DNA of 64,000 nucleotides from Antilocapra americana (GCA_007570785.1 ML660201.1:38176912-38240911); one strand, 5' to 3'; positions 23,445 through 35,865 are shown, counted from the stretch's first letter. Notes: generated by a model not told the origin, from the letters alone. Numbers and translations: made by a program.

Positions 23445-24030
23445 AAAGATTTCTAGGTCCATCTAGGCATCATTTCATTATTTTTTACTGGCTGAGTAAT
23501 ATTCTATCACATACACATAAAACATCTCCATCCATTCATTTGTAGATGAACATTTAGGTTGCCTCCATGTCTTGGCTCTTGTAAATAAGGCCGCTATAAA
23601 CACGGGGGTGGAGGTATCTTTTCAAATTAGAGATGATCATGGTAAGTGAAGTCAGCTACAAAGAGAAAGACAAATACCATATACTATCACTTATATGTAA
23701 AATCTAAAATGTGACAACTGAAATTATTTATGAAATAGAAACAGACGCACAGACGTTGAAAACAAACTTACAGTTACCAAAGGAGAAAGCAGGTAGGAGA
23801 GGGATAAATATGGAGTTTGGGATTAGCAAAGACAAATTGCTATATATAAAACAGATCAACAAGAGGTCCTACTGTACAACATAGGGAATTAGATTCAAAA
23901 TTATCTAATAAACTTAATGGAAAGGATGTGAAAATGAACACAGATGTGTATGCGTGTCTGAGTCACTTTGCTGCCCACCAGAAACTAACAAAACATTGTA
24001 GATCAACTATACTTCACAATTAAAAGAAAA
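23445..24030 (+). mobile_element. L1 LINE 3' end with 5' inversion
   Basis: The left part (about 23445-23627) is L1 ORF2 end sequence on the minus strand (GGCTGAGTAATATTCTATCA, CATTTAGGTTGCCTCCATGT). The right part (about 23628-24020) is the adjoining L1 sequence on the plus strand (GTAAGTGAAGTCAGCTACAA, TACTGTACAACATAGGGAAT, AACATTGTAGATCAACTATA), ending in an A-rich tail. The two pieces meet with little or no loss of L1 sequence, as expected for twin priming. A (GA)n run follows at 24031-24044. Confidence 0.85.
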
Positions 24031-26281
24031 TAAGAGAGAGAGAGAATATTCTCTTCTCTATGAACATGGACTGATCTCAGAGTATCCAACAGCCTGTCAT
24101 CAGATGGAAAGCTTTATTTTTGTCCTTGCCTGTGTTTTAATGTGGATTATTTCCTCAGTTTTATTTTACTGGTGGAGGAGGATTCAGGAGATTCCATGAA
24201 ATAAATACTCATATTTCTGTTGGGAGTAAGTGCACTAACCATTAAGTTCAGGTAGAAATTTCTATCTTTTTTGGATAACCATTTGCTGAAAATTAACATG
24301 GTTTTCCACTTGCTGCATACAGCCTTTCCCCAGGAGCTCGCTTCCTAGGGAGAATGGCTTATATTTTTCAGCAGCTATTGAAAGCAAGAACCAGGCGGGT
24401 GTAAAATGTGCGTGCTTCTGCATTCCTGTTTCACTTTGCACAAAAAGCACAGCATCAATTGGATGAAATAAGAGCTATTCAATTGGTCATTCCCTTATGA
24501 CTGCACAAAGCCATTTGGAGCTCAGTTACACTTACAAAAGCAGATACTGACTATGTGTAGGAATATCCAGAATGTGATACTTTGCCACAGACATCTTTCA
24601 CTCATAATTACTGCAAAGTCAGCCTACCCAGACCCGGCCAATGACTGGTCAATAGTCTCAGGAAGAGCCAGAGCAGGGCGAATGGCTGGGGTAGAAACAC
24701 AAACCAGACCTAAACAGACCTAGGTCTGTGGGGCCAGACCTCAGAATTGGCCAGACAAGGCCTCAAGAACCACAGAGCTCAGAGGCATGGTTAGGCATGG
24801 GTTGATGCTTTCCTGCAGCTGATGTTCCGTGGGGTTGGAAATTATGTCTTCTCATGATGACACAATGCACGTGAACAACCTCTGTACACTGTAAACTTCT
24901 ATAGAGGAGCTAGTTATTCTTCTGAGAAGAAATATGGCATCAAGCTGGTTGTAGTTACTTTTGCATTTGGCGATGCTCTCTACTCTGACAGAGGAGAACG
25001 TGTCTGAGAGGGCCGTGGATAATATGGCTATGCCCGGGCAATGAATAATTCAAATTAGAAAGTGTAAGCAAGGGCTACTATCCCCAAAGAAGGTATCCCA
25101 GCTTTGGCACTGGTGCTGAACCCCTGCTATGTGATGGAGAGGAGTTGATGATGGTGAACTATCCTGAAATGGCTCACGAATGTTAGGGAATCATTTGGCT
25201 GTTGACAGACTGGTGGTGTTGCCTTTGCTTGCACTGCAACCCAAGTTGGCGACCTCCGCTTTGTCAGCATGAGGCCAGTCTGAGCCTTAATTCTGAATTT
25301 TCCCATAAAGCTAAGTTGGCCTCTGCTAAGTGCTGTGTGGCTTGGCACATGCGACTGAGGGAGATTTTCTTTTAAATCACCACTTTTAAGGACTCATCTA
25401 CTGTAAGTAACTAAATAAGGATACCAGAGTTTTTGATTTTATGGATATCCCTCACTCGCAGTGTTTCACAGAACACAAGTCCTTCTAGATTCCATTATTC
25501 TTGGCCATGATGAGTATCACTACCTGAATCTAATTTAGGTAATTTCCCTACCACTCCAGTGTGCTAGCACAAAAATGAGTATTAATTTACTGCTAATTTA
25601 GCATGCTAACCCTTAATTAGCAAGAAGCCAGGTTTGAAAGAGCTGATGTTGAAAGCTCAGCAAACTTTCTAAAATAAAGTCACAAATGCAAATATGTACA
25701 CAGACTGGTACACAGGTGCATGCCCATATACCTTCATCCCACCATCCAATCCATTTTGGAAAAACACTCCATGGATATTTGCTTTAAACGCAACAGTACT
25801 AAAGTTAAATGTTACCATGTGTCTCATCTAAGAAGCCAACAGACTTGGAAATCAACAGCTGCCTCAGAAAAAAAAGCCCCCAGCCCTGCAAATGCCTATT
25901 ACTCCAAAGCAAGGTGGGTCAGGAGGACAGGTGAAGCCCAGGAGGGATGGGCCGTAGGGGGCTGTGTGGGTAGGGTGGTGTCGCACTAAGTTTGGCATCA
26001 ATGTGGTGACCTCCTGGCAGCAGAGGACTACCAGGTTGCCTAAGCAGGGTTGAGTCAGCCCTGGTCAGAAATGGAGCAGATCAAAACTCCCACGCTGATA
26101 GGCAGAGGAAAAAAAAAAAAAATGCCCACAGAGACTCCCGGGTTCAGGGAGCCTTGGAGGGGCGCCGAGTGGAATCTATTTCTCTAACAGTACAGTCAAC
26201 GGAGAGTTCTACAGCATGCACTCTCATTTAAGCCTCATGATGGCCTCTATTAATTCCTTTCATTGCTAAGGAGTTCAAACA
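24031..26281. other. Unassigned sequence; conserved-element-like stretch at 25540-25700
   Basis: The part 24780-25350 has long stretches with few stops on both strands, but no frame could be assigned to a protein. The part 25540-25700 (GTATTAATTTACTGCTAATT, TAGCATGCTAACCCTTAATT) is AT-rich, complex and repeat-free. No gene recognised. Confidence 0.4.
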
Positions 26282-26316
26282 AGTCCGTCCGTCCACCCAC
26301 CCATCCATCCATCCAA
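26282..26316. repeat. (TCCG/CCAC/CCAT)n tetranucleotide repeat
   Basis: GTCCGTCCGTCCACCCACCC, then ATCCATCCATCC, is an imperfect tetranucleotide tract at the edge of an L2 fragment. Confidence 0.9.
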
Positions 26317-26490
26317 CAAATATCCGAGAGCCTTTTATATTATAGCAAAGCTCTTTCCTAGGGGATGGAGATACAGTGATGACAAAACCAACAAAGCTAC
26401 TGTCCTCATAGGAGTTTATGTTACAGAAGGATTAAATAACTTGTCCAACATTCAACACTGAACTAGGGACATGGCCAAAATGTCCAAGTC
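26313..26490 (-). mobile_element. L2 LINE fragment
   Basis: CCAACAAATATCCGAGAGCC, GGGGATGGAGATACAGTGAT, GACAAAACCAACAAAGCTAC and TGTCCTCATAGGAGTTTATG match the antisense L2 3' end. Confidence 0.75.
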
Positions 26491-26799
26491 ACGACTGCTT
26501 CATTTCTGAACCGCATTCTGGACCAATGCACTGTGAGGTCCTCTCTGACAGGGGAATGTTTAGGAGGGACTAAAAATTCTTGCTTATCATTTAACGTTTG
26601 CTTACTTCTCAAAAGTGACTGGGCTTTGCCACGCACGGTGCAGGTCCTCTATTAAACCAGATAGCACTATGTCTCTTCTTTCCCTCCTTCTCCCCTTCCC
26701 TCTCACTACTAAGGCCGTAGACATTTGGAGAGAGCAGGCAGCAAATAATTCTTAATGTCAAACTACGTCAAACACTGCTGGTTGCCTATTTGATGTCTC

Positions 26800-27265
26800 T
26801 TCTTCCTCCTTTTCTTAGTATCAGGACCGCCGTTCTGCCGGGGGCAGCAAATTTCCTAACTAAGGGAGACGATTTCCCAGGCTGCCTCTACCAGGGATGC
26901 TCCTGTGATTAAATTCCAACCAGTGAGGTATAAGAGGAAGCCCACTGGGTAGAGTTTCTAGAATCTTTGTTTTCCAGATGGATAAAGGCCAGATTCAGCT
27001 GGCTCATATCTTCTGCCATTTGTGCTTTCTCTTCTTTTCACTGGATCCTGGGCAAGATTTCTGAAGGGGCAGGAGAATGTTGCAGCTGTGAAACTTAGGG
27101 TCACTACTGGCTCAGGGCAGTGCAACAGAAAAATGGAAGGAGCTTGAGTACTTCAGGATTTACTCTGTCGGCCATATGAACTCTGGGGTACCTCTCCCTG
27201 TACGTGAGAAAAATACGTCAGCTCTTGGTTTTAAGTCACTGAAGCTGGATGTGTGTATATGCCAC
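26800..27265 (+). mobile_element. Diverged LTR-like repeat (MLT1-type candidate)
   Basis: GATTTCCCAGGCTGCCTCTA, CAACCAGTGAGGTATAAGAG, then GGAAGGAGCTTGAGTACTTC and TTTTAAGTCACTGAAGCTGG keep the block order of an old MaLR-like LTR with its GTTTAAGCCACT-type end. The family is uncertain. Confidence 0.45.
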
Positions 27266-27334
27266 TGTTTACAGTACTACTGCCATAAAAGCACAAAATA
27301 CACTACTGATAAAATAATGTTAGTGATTACCACC

Positions 27335-27590
27335 TCAATATCACTGTCACTATTTCCTGAGTACTTTGCATTGTGCAAGGGGTTATGCTGAATTTTCTTA
27401 CAGTATATTCCTTATAGGAAACTTATGAGACAGGTGTGGTTATCACATTTTATACATGAGAAAATTGAAGCTCTAGGTAATTAAACAACTTGTCGAAGGT
27501 TACTCAGCTACAATATAGTAGAGCTCTGGGTTTCAAACCTGGCTCCAGCCACATGATTTGCTCATGTGTCCGTTCTTATGAAACCACATA
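27335..27590 (-). mobile_element. MIR SINE
   Basis: CTGAGTACTTTGCATTGTGC, then ACATTTTATACATGAGAAAA, TAATTAAACAACTTGTCGAA and GGTTACTCAGCTAC, GGTTTCAAACCTGGCTCC are the antisense MIR blocks in order. Confidence 0.85.
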
Positions 27591-27633
27591 AAGCAACCAT
27601 TAGTGCTATTTTTAAAATGCTATTATCGTCATG

Positions 27634-29622
27634 ATTATCTCAATAGATGCAGAGAAAGCTTTTGACAAAATTCAACATCCATTTATGATAAAAAACCCTC
27701 CAAAAAGCAGGAATAGAAGGAACATACCTCAACATAATAAAAGCTATATATGACAAACCCACAGCAAACATTATCCTCAATGGTGAAAAACTGAAAGCAT
27801 TTCCCATGAAGTTAGGAACAAGACAAGGGTGCCCGCTCTCACCACTCCTATTCAACATAGTTTTGGAAGTCTTGGCCACAGCAATCAGAGCATATAAAGA
27901 AATTAAAGGGATCCAGATTGGAAAATAAGAAGTAAAACTCTCTCTGTTTGCAGATGACATGATCCTCTACATAGAAAACCCTAAAGACTCTACCAGAAAA
28001 TTACTAGAGCTAATCAGTGAATATAGTAAAGTTGCAGAATACAAAATCAACACACAGAAATCCCTGGCATTCCTATACACTAACAATGAGAAAACAGAAA
28101 GAAAAATTAAGGAAACAATTCCATTCACCATTGACACAAAAAGAATACAATACTTAGGAGTATTTCTACCTAAAGAAACAAAAGACTTGTATATAGAAAA
28201 CTATAAAACACTGATGAAAGAAATCAAAGAGGACACAAACAGGTGGAGAAATATACTGTGTTCTTGGATTGGAAGAATCAATATAGTGAAAATGAGTATA
28301 CTACCCAGAGCAATCTATAGATTCAATGCAATTCCTATCAAGCTACCAGAGGTCTTTTTCAGAGAATTAGAACAAATAATTTCACAATTTGTATGGAAAT
28401 ACAAAAAAACCTCATATAGCCAAAGCAATCTTGAGAAAGAAGAATGGAACTGGAGGAATCAACCTACCTGACTTTAGGCTATACTACAAATCCACAGTCA
28501 TCAAGACAGTATGGTACTGGCACAAAGACAGAAATATATAGATCAATGGAACAAAATAGAAAGCCCAGAGATAAATCTATGCATCTATGGACACCTTATC
28601 TTTGACAAAGGAGGCAAGAATATGCAATGGAGAAAAGACAACCTCTTTAACAAGTGGTGCTGGGAAAACTGGACAACCACTTGTAAAAGAATGAAACTAG
28701 AACACTTTCTAACACCATACACAAAAATAAACTCAAAATGGATCAAAGATCTAAGCATAAGACCAGAAACTATAAAACTCCTAGAGGATAACATAGGCAA
28801 AACACTCTCAGACATAAACCAAAGCAGGATCCTCTATGACCCACCTCCCAGAATATTGGAAATAAAAACACGAATAAACAAATGGGACCTAATTAAAATT
28901 AAAAGCTTCTGCACAACAAAGGAAACTATAAGCAAGGTGAAAAGGCAGCCTTCAGAATGGGAGAAAATAATAGCCAATGAAGCAACGGACAAACAATTAA
29001 TCTCAAAAATATACAAGCAACTCCTGCAGCTCCATTCTAGAAAAATAAACGACCCAATCAAAAAGTGGGCCAAAGAACTTAACAGACATTTCTCCAAAGA
29101 AGACATAAAAATAGCTAGCAAACACATGAAAAGATGCTCAACATCACTCATTATCAGAGAAATGCAAATCAAAACCACAATGAGGTACCACTTTACACCA
29201 GTTAGAATGGCTGCCATCCAAAAATCTACAAGCAATAAATGCTGGAGAGGATGTGGAGAAAAGGAACCCTCTTACACTGTTGGTGGGAATGCAAACTAGT
29301 ACAGCCACTATGGAGAACAGTGTGGAGATTCCTTAAAAAACTGCAAATAGACCTGCCATATGACCCAGCAATCCCACTGCTGGGCATACACACCGAGGAA
29401 ACCAGAACTGAAAGAGCCACGTGTACCCCAATGTTCATCGCCGCATTGTTTACAATAGCCAGGACATGGAAGCTACCTAGATGCCCATCAACTGATGAAT
29501 GGATAAGAAAGCTGTGGTACATATACACAATGGAATATTACTCAGCATTAAATAAAAAAATTCATTTGAAGCAGTTCTACTCAGGTGGACGGAACTGGAG
29601 CCTATTATCCAGAGTGAAGTAA
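27634..29622 (+). pseudogene. L1 ORF2p remnant (reverse transcriptase and C-terminal region)
   Basis: The preserved part starts within the RT domain ([16 protein letters not shown], the motif that contributes the first catalytic Asp, near 27640-27690) and includes the catalytic FADDM near 27948-27962. Long open blocks follow at 27959-28471, 28511-29299 and 29239-29622, covering the thumb and the Cys-containing C-terminal domain ([12 protein letters not shown] near 29275-29330). An extra A in the run near 27690 shifts the frame, and stops occur near 27927 and between the blocks. The endonuclease domain and ORF1 are absent through 5' truncation. Nonfunctional, but much less decayed than the L1 at 32.5 kb. 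Confidence 0.92.
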
Positions 29623-29871
29623 GCCATAAGGAAAAACAAAAATACAGTATACTAACGCATATACATGGAATTTAGAAAGATGGTAATGAGAACCCTGCAT
29701 GCGAGACAGCAAAAGAAATGCAGAGGTATAGAACAGACTCGTGGACTCTGTGGAAGAGGGCAAGGGTGGGATGATATGGGAAGAATGGCATTGAAACATG
29801 TTAATTACCATATGTGAAATCAATCGCCAGCCCAGGGTTGATGCTCGGGGCTGGTGCACCGAGATGACCCA

Positions 29872-29902
29872 GGGAGAGGGAATCGGGAGGGAGGAGGGAG
29901 GG
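29872..29902 (+). other. G-quadruplex-forming tract in the L1 3' UTR
   Basis: Six GGG triplets separated by 1-4 bases occupy 29872-29902 (runs at 29872, 29878, 29885, 29889, 29896 and 29900). G-rich tracts in this place are a known feature of mammalian L1 3' UTRs. Folding is inferred from the pattern. Confidence 0.7.
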
Positions 29903-30130
29903 CGGTTCTGGAGGGGGAGCATGTGTAGACCCATGGCGGTTTCATGTCAGTGTATGACAAAACAAACACAATAAAGTGAAGAAAATTTAAAAAGAAAGAA
30001 AAAAGAATATAGAAGCCAAAAAGCATTTTATGATGCCATTCTATCTCTGCTATGAAAATCTGACAAAGACATTATAAATAAAGTCAATTACAGAACACCA
30101 ACAACAAAAAAAACTGCTATTATCCTGACG

Positions 30131-31171
30131 TAATACAATAATAGTCCTAAGAGCAAAGATTAAGATGAACCTAGACCTCTAATATCTGCAGACTTGATGT
30201 TTTAATAAAATATCCTTCCTGATATGCAAGCCTAAAATTTCCAATTTCTTTTCTTTTTGTTTGTAACCACAAACAGCGTGAGAAAGTGTGAAAAACATAC
30301 CCACAAGCTCTGTGCATATCCAGGGGGAAAAAAAAGCCTATTCACCCATCATGTGTGTATTTAACGGTGATGTGTGGAGTTATTAATAGCCTCGGCATGG
30401 AGCCCTCACTCTCCTGGACTTATTTTGACCACATGAGGATGGATTCTGGATTTGGGAAACATCATAAAGGATGAGGTTTTGAGAAGCATGAACAAGTTCA
30501 GGGAGAGGCATCGATTATGGTTGTCAGAAGAGATAGAGTTAGAGTGGACACCATCTGGCCTGTTCCTCATGCCCTTGTCCACTTTTCTCCCTGGATGCTC
30601 TTCTTCACAGTAGTGAGCATGTCCTCCCCCTCCCCTACCCCCACATGCTCAGAGTCTAGCTTTTGATTTCACCTCCGTAGGCTAATCCTCTATTACCATT
30701 TGGGAAAACATTTTTCTTTGAAACTGTTTGACATTTAATCAGAGAAGATTTGATTATTTTTTTCACCTTGTTCAAGATTAAATCTATATATTATACACAT
30801 GCACACGTGCATGCATGCACACACACACAAACACACACACACCTCTTTAGCTATGACCCACTTTATCTTCACTCTGTGTACATCCTGCCTGATACAGCTT
30901 TCAGGTCTTTTGCAAATATCTGGATTACCTGCCAGAAAAAAAAAAAAAAGTTCTCACCAAGTCCCTTTCTCCTTTGTTTTGCTCACCAGCAGACATGCTC
31001 ACAAGGCCAGGTTTAAATGTTTAACTGCCCAAGCACTGGAAGGTTGATACTCCCCTAACCATTCCCTCCTCACCTGTCATCCCAAATTGAATCAAGAACA
31101 GAGCATAAAAGAAGCATGAACCCAACTCTACTCTTTCTGAATATGGTTACTTTCACTCCTTTACTTTAAAA
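30131..31171. other. Unassigned sequence, (CA)n at 30795-30843
   Basis: An imperfect CA-rich repeat (GCACACACACACAAACACAC) lies at 30795-30843 and an A-run at about 30936-30949. The rest shows no recognised repeat or gene. Confidence 0.55.
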
Positions 31172-31384
31172 TGCATGAGTCACTCAGTCATGTCTGACTC
31201 TTTGTGACCCCATGGACCATAGCCCTCAGGCTTTGTCCAAGGAATTCTCCAGGCAAGAATACTGGAGCGGGCAGCCATTTCCTTCTCCAGGGGAATCTTC
31301 CTAATGCAGAGATTGAACCCATGTTTCCAGGAAGTCTCTTGCATTGCAGGACGATTCTTTACTGTCTAAGCCAAAAGGGAAGCC
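31172..31384 (-). mobile_element. Bov-tA SINE
   Basis: Reverse-complement landmarks: CATGTCTGACTCTTTGTGAC, GGCAAGAATACTGGAGCGGG, CCATTTCCTTCTCCAGGGGA, then CTTTACTGTCTAAGCC and GGGAAGCC. Confidence 0.95.
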
Positions 31385-32529
31385 GCTTTTCCTTGAAGTA
31401 TCACATATTTACATATATACAGACTTGTATATACACACAAACAGATATACCTATATATATAGGTATACACACATGTGTGTAAGTATCTATGCACACAAAT
31501 ATGTACTACGTGTGTTTATCTCTATCAGAGTTACGCTGGCAGGCTAAGCACATGTTCACACTGACAATCTGCTGGTTGGACAACCCAGCAGGGGGTACTC
31601 AGAAGCTTATGCTGCGACATTTTACTCTATGTCATACGTGAGTGAAAAGCTTGATTTTTCAAGTTCCTGGGTTCCAAACTTAGGAAAATATAGAAATTAA
31701 GGAAGACAGACATTCCCAGAGAAAAGTACACTGTTTAAACATAAGGGGAATAAGAACTGGACACCTGAAATATTGTTAGATCCAGACAAGAAACACTGTT
31801 ATTGGTTCATATGAGATAGCAATATTTCAATTTTGATTCACATATTGGTTTAATGCTTCTTTGAAGAAAGTCTGCTTATATTTTCCATATATATTACCAG
31901 AAAAGTCTATATAATTGTCTTGCCCAATCCATACTCAATTACATATTTAAATACGTGAGTGGCAACTGACTGATGATGTGCATGAAGAAGCAAAGTTCAC
32001 ACTTTCAACATTCTGATGCCAAATATTAGGATCAAGCTTGAACTTGCACAATGTAAATCATATGCCACCCATAATCAAGATGAATAATAATTTGTTTTTT
32101 GTTGTTGCTGTTCTTGTAAACTATAGAGGTATATAGCAAAGTACAAAGAAAGGAGTAGTGCTCACCCATATATCTGTGACTCAAAATTTATCATTAACTT
32201 GATACATGTGCTTTTTCTGCATACACATTGTTAAAACAATTATGAAAGTTTGAGATGAACACATTCCCCTTTAAAAGAAACATTAAACCATTACAGGTAA
32301 AGCTAATGAGTCTTTTTTCCCCATCCTTGTCCTGTCTCCACCCATCTCCTTTCAATCTTTTTTCTCTCTCCTCCAAAAGGACCAGCTGTAATCATTTTTG
32401 TATGTAGCCTTACAGTCCTTTTAAAAAGTATTTTTCACATGTTCACAGGAAATACAGAATATTGATTTTTGAGTTTTTCAGGCTTAGATTGGACTCCAGC
32501 AGAGCATCATTCCTCAAAGAACTCTTCAG
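31385..32529. other. AT-rich unassigned sequence
   Basis: The part 31401-31500 is low-complexity TA/CA sequence including the palindrome CCTATATATATAGG. The part 32095-32420 could be old L1-derived DNA but no block is convincing. A CTCF-like near-match lies at 31585-31598 (see findings). Confidence 0.45.
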
Positions 32530-33769
32530 AAAAAGCACGTGATCATCTCAATAAATGCAGAAAACACAATTGATATAAAATTATACTTATTTCATTAAAT
32601 TAAAAAAAAACTTTCTGCAAATGAGGAAAAAACGTGATATTGTCAGCTGAAAAAAATTAACAAAAAATTCCTAGAGTTAAAGTTCTATTTAATGGTGAAA
32701 CATAGAATACCTTTCAAACCTAGGAACAAGGAGCTGTCACCGTGTCTGTTCAAAATGTTCAGGAGAGTGTAGGACACAAAACGTCAAAGGCATAAGGTTG
32801 AAGAAGAAAAAATATATTTACCATATTCATACTCAGTATGATTTTGTCTTCATAAAAATCCAAGAGAATCTACAGACATAGTTAGAACTATGAAAGAGGT
32901 TTAGCAAGATTTCTGGATGTTAGGTGGATCCATAGAATTACCTATATTCTTTGGCACAAGCAATAATGCATTAAAAACGTTATTTTTGAAGTGCCATTTT
33001 TAATGGTAATCCAAACTATCACATATCAAGAAATCAAAAGTGTGTAATAACTTTGTGGAGGAAATTATAATACATATAATGCTTTTTATATTGAAAACAA
33101 AAGAATATATAAAAGATGACCTAAATAATGAGAGACATACATTATATTAATGAATGGAAATATAAAATTATAAAAGTGATCATGTTGTTCATATTAACCT
33201 ATAAATTCAGCAGAACAAATTAAAATTTTAACAGGTTTTTGTGGTATTTGAAAAAAGAATCTTAAAATTCATATAAAGCATCAAAAAGTCTGAAACACCC
33301 TAGCCAAATATGAAATAAAATTAGGTGAATATATTACCCTTACTAAAAATCAGGTCTTATTTCAAAACTGTATTAAGACAGTGAGTTGTGGTTCATGGAT
33401 ATAAACTACACCAATGACACAGAGTAGATGTCCCAAAATAGTTTGATACCAGAAGGAACCAACATACACACACACACACACACACACATATGTAGCAAAC
33501 AAATTAAATAAAATAGTATTTTTAAATGGCCTAGGATATTGATTATCTTTACAGAAGAAAAATTTAAGATATAAACCACAGTATAATTAAAATGAGCCCC
33601 CAGTGCATTAAAAACAAATATGAAAACTGAAATTAATTTTTAAAAACAGATTATAGTGGAGTACAACTCAGGATAGGGAAGAACTCCTTGAACAAAACAC
33701 AGTTCTAACCTTAAAGGTAAAGACTGACAGTTTGTATATTAGATTTTAAAACTTTTTATCGTAAACAAG

Positions 33770-33979
33770 GGAATTCCCTGGTCACTCAGTCGATAAAGAA
33801 TCTTCCTTCAGTTCAAGAGATTCTGGTTCAATCCGTGAGTTGGGAAGATCCCCTAAAGAAGGAAATGGCAATCCACTCCAGTATTCTTGCTTGGAAAATC
33901 TCATGGGCAGAGGAGCTTGGCAGGCTACAGTCCATAGGGTCACAAGAATCGGACACGACTTAGAGACTAAACCACCACC
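33770..33979 (+). mobile_element. Bov-tA SINE inserted in the ancient L1
   Basis: GGAATTCCCTGGTCACTCAG, then GGAAGATCCCCTAAAGAAGG, TTCTTGCTTGGAAAATCTCA and 3' end GGTCACAAGAATCGGACACG. Short flanking repeats GTAAACAAG (33761-33769) and ATAAACAAA (33980-33988) are the likely target-site duplication. Confidence 0.94.
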
Positions 33980-34189
33980 ATAAACAAAGTGGAAAAATTA
34001 GCCACAGATTGAGTAACAATCACAATACATATAACCAAATAATATCTGGAATAAAGAACCCCTAAAAATAAATTAGAAATGGACAGCCAATAGGAAAAAT
34101 ACAAATTAAAAAAAATCACAGAAAACAAAATGGCCAATAAACATTTTAAAAAAGGCTCACTCAAGAGACACGTAAGCTAAAACCATAAC

Positions 34190-34630
34190 ACAACAGCATT
34201 TGCTCTGTTGAACTATCTGCTTTCAGATCTATTACCTTCTCTTCCTCTGCTCTTTCTATAGGACAGGTAACTTACAATTTCAGGTTAAGCGTAGCCAGTC
34301 AGAGGTACTAGAGGGAGATTCCAGCACAAGAAGATGGGGAGCCCGAGGTTCCTCCCCTCTTTGCTGGGATTCCTGTAGCAGCTCTGGCAGCTTCCATGGC
34401 TCCAGCTCCCCACTCCCGTCCCCCACCCTGGTTTCAGTTTCTGACAGGGGCCCTAGCTTCTAGTCTCTGGTAGTACCAGCTTCGCCAAGCTTCTCTCTAG
34501 GCCTAGGGCTGACAGTGGCTTCCTAGAGTTGTGGATGTTTTCTCACCAAACTGTTTTGCTTTTCAGCTGTCCCGTCAACTGTCTAATCAATTCCTTGCAT
34601 TAATCTTCCTTTGTTGAAAGATCTAGAATG
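34190..34630. other. Non-L1 sequence between the two parts of the ancient L1
   Basis: More GC-rich than its flanks (CAGCTCTGGCAGCTTCCATG, then CTCTCTAGGCCTAGGGCTGA). It resembles an old interspersed repeat inserted into the L1, but I cannot name the family. Confidence 0.4.
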
Positions 34631-35335
34631 TTCCTGGCCAGACATTGACCATGTTACCCTTATTAGACTGACACAAACTGAAATCTCTGACAAAACGATG
34701 TGCTGATGGAAATATAGAGCAATAAGAACTTCCATATGCAGCAGGTGGGAGTGCAAATTGATAAGATCACTCTGGAGAGCAGTATGTAGTAAGATAGTAA
34801 CTGGACGTTTCCTCTGGCTTAGAAATCCCACATGCAGGCACACATACCCAGTCAATACTTTCACAAGAAAGTGAGTAAAATGACTCCCACCACACAATTA
34901 TTTATAACAACAAAATTTTCAAAAAATATGTAAATATCTATTAACAGATGCAAGTGTTGCAATATAATGTGTTCACAGAATGGAATACTATTGGATAGTT
35001 TGGCATCAACTGTAGCTTACTGTATCAACATGAAAAATCACAAAAGCATAATAAAGCAGAGTGATACATATCTAAAGCACAATGCCATTTACAATTATAA
35101 AAATATCAATTCTGTGTATTCTTTAAGGACAGATGCATAAATGCAGTAAAATTATTTTTTAAAAAAATATACACGTACAGGAGAGAGGAACACCTAATTC
35201 CAGATAACTGTTCCCTTTGGAAGGAAGGAGGAGAATGGGTTTGGAGAATGTTGTACATGGAAAATCAACCTGATGTTTTTATTTCTTAAAAGTATCTTAC
35301 ACAAATTTGGCAATAGTCATATTTAGTAAAGTTTG

Positions 35336-35865
35336 GTGGAAGACACATAGGTGTTTCCTGGGCAATTCTCCATACTCATTGAAAGAGTTCATTTAATTTT
35401 TAAAAAGAACTTTCTAAAAATAAGTGACCTTCTTAATGGAGACAGGCCAATCACAGATAACTAATCGTGACCCCAGAGTTATATGGAGTAGAAGCTGCTG
35501 GGAATTGATAATGGATTCCCTAGAAAGCCTACCAAATTTCCTCCATAAGGAAAGTCATGTTTTATACACCCTCACCCCCATCTATCTTCAAAACAATACA
35601 CTTTCCATGTTCATCATCATCAACCATGTCAGCCTGTTGAGGCCCGTTCCTGAATGAATGGTGTTTCAAACACGCTCAGCCATTTCCCCAAACATTGTCT
35701 GTCACTGCCAGCCTTCCTGTGTCCACCACAGTAAATCCATCTCTGTGATGTGCAGTCCGTCTGTCCCAGCATCCAGGCAGAGTTTCTCATTTAGTCTTGA
35801 AATCTAGCCTAGTGACTTGGCTTCATTTCACTTGCTTTTGCTTCCCTTTACTGGTTACTGAAGGC
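35336..35865. other. Unassigned sequence, no gene seen
   Basis: Mixed composition without recognised repeats. Confidence 0.45.

Larger units (their letters stand above)
27618..30114 (+). mobile_element. L1 LINE, 5'-truncated, with candidate 3' transduction
   Basis: The insertion begins inside ORF2 (ATGATTATCTCAATAGATGC, 27631 on), runs through the ORF2 end and 3' UTR, and reaches a first A-rich tail at about 29970-30005. About 100 bp of non-L1 sequence with AATAAA (30077-30082) follows, ending in an A-run (30106-30113). The 5' flank TGCTATTATCGTCATG (27618-27633) recurs as TGCTATTATCCTGACG at 30115-30130, preceded by AAAA at the 5' copy, a classic TT|AAAA-type L1 site. Confidence 0.85.
32530..35335 (+). 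mobile_element. Ancient L1 (L1M-type), heavily decayed and interrupted
   Basis: Successive L1 ORF2 landmarks appear in order on the plus strand: GATCATCTCAATAAATGCAG (32540), TATTTAATGGTGAAACATAG (about 32687), TTAAAATTCATATAAAGC (about 33264), TGGCCAATAAACATTTTAAA (34130), CAGGTGGGAGTGCAAATTGA (34743) and CACAGAATGGAATACTATTG (34974), then a 3' UTR. Coding sense is lost. It is interrupted by a (CA)n at 33464-33487, a Bov-tA at 33770 and about 450 bp of other sequence at 34190-34630. Confidence 0.75.

Noticed and set aside
24780..25350. Possible processed pseudogene
   Set aside because: Stretches with few stops exist on both strands, but no frame gave a protein I recognise and no poly(A) tail or target duplication is visible.
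28834..29235. 133-codon minus-strand open frame
   Set aside because: It is antisense to the L1 ORF2 remnant.
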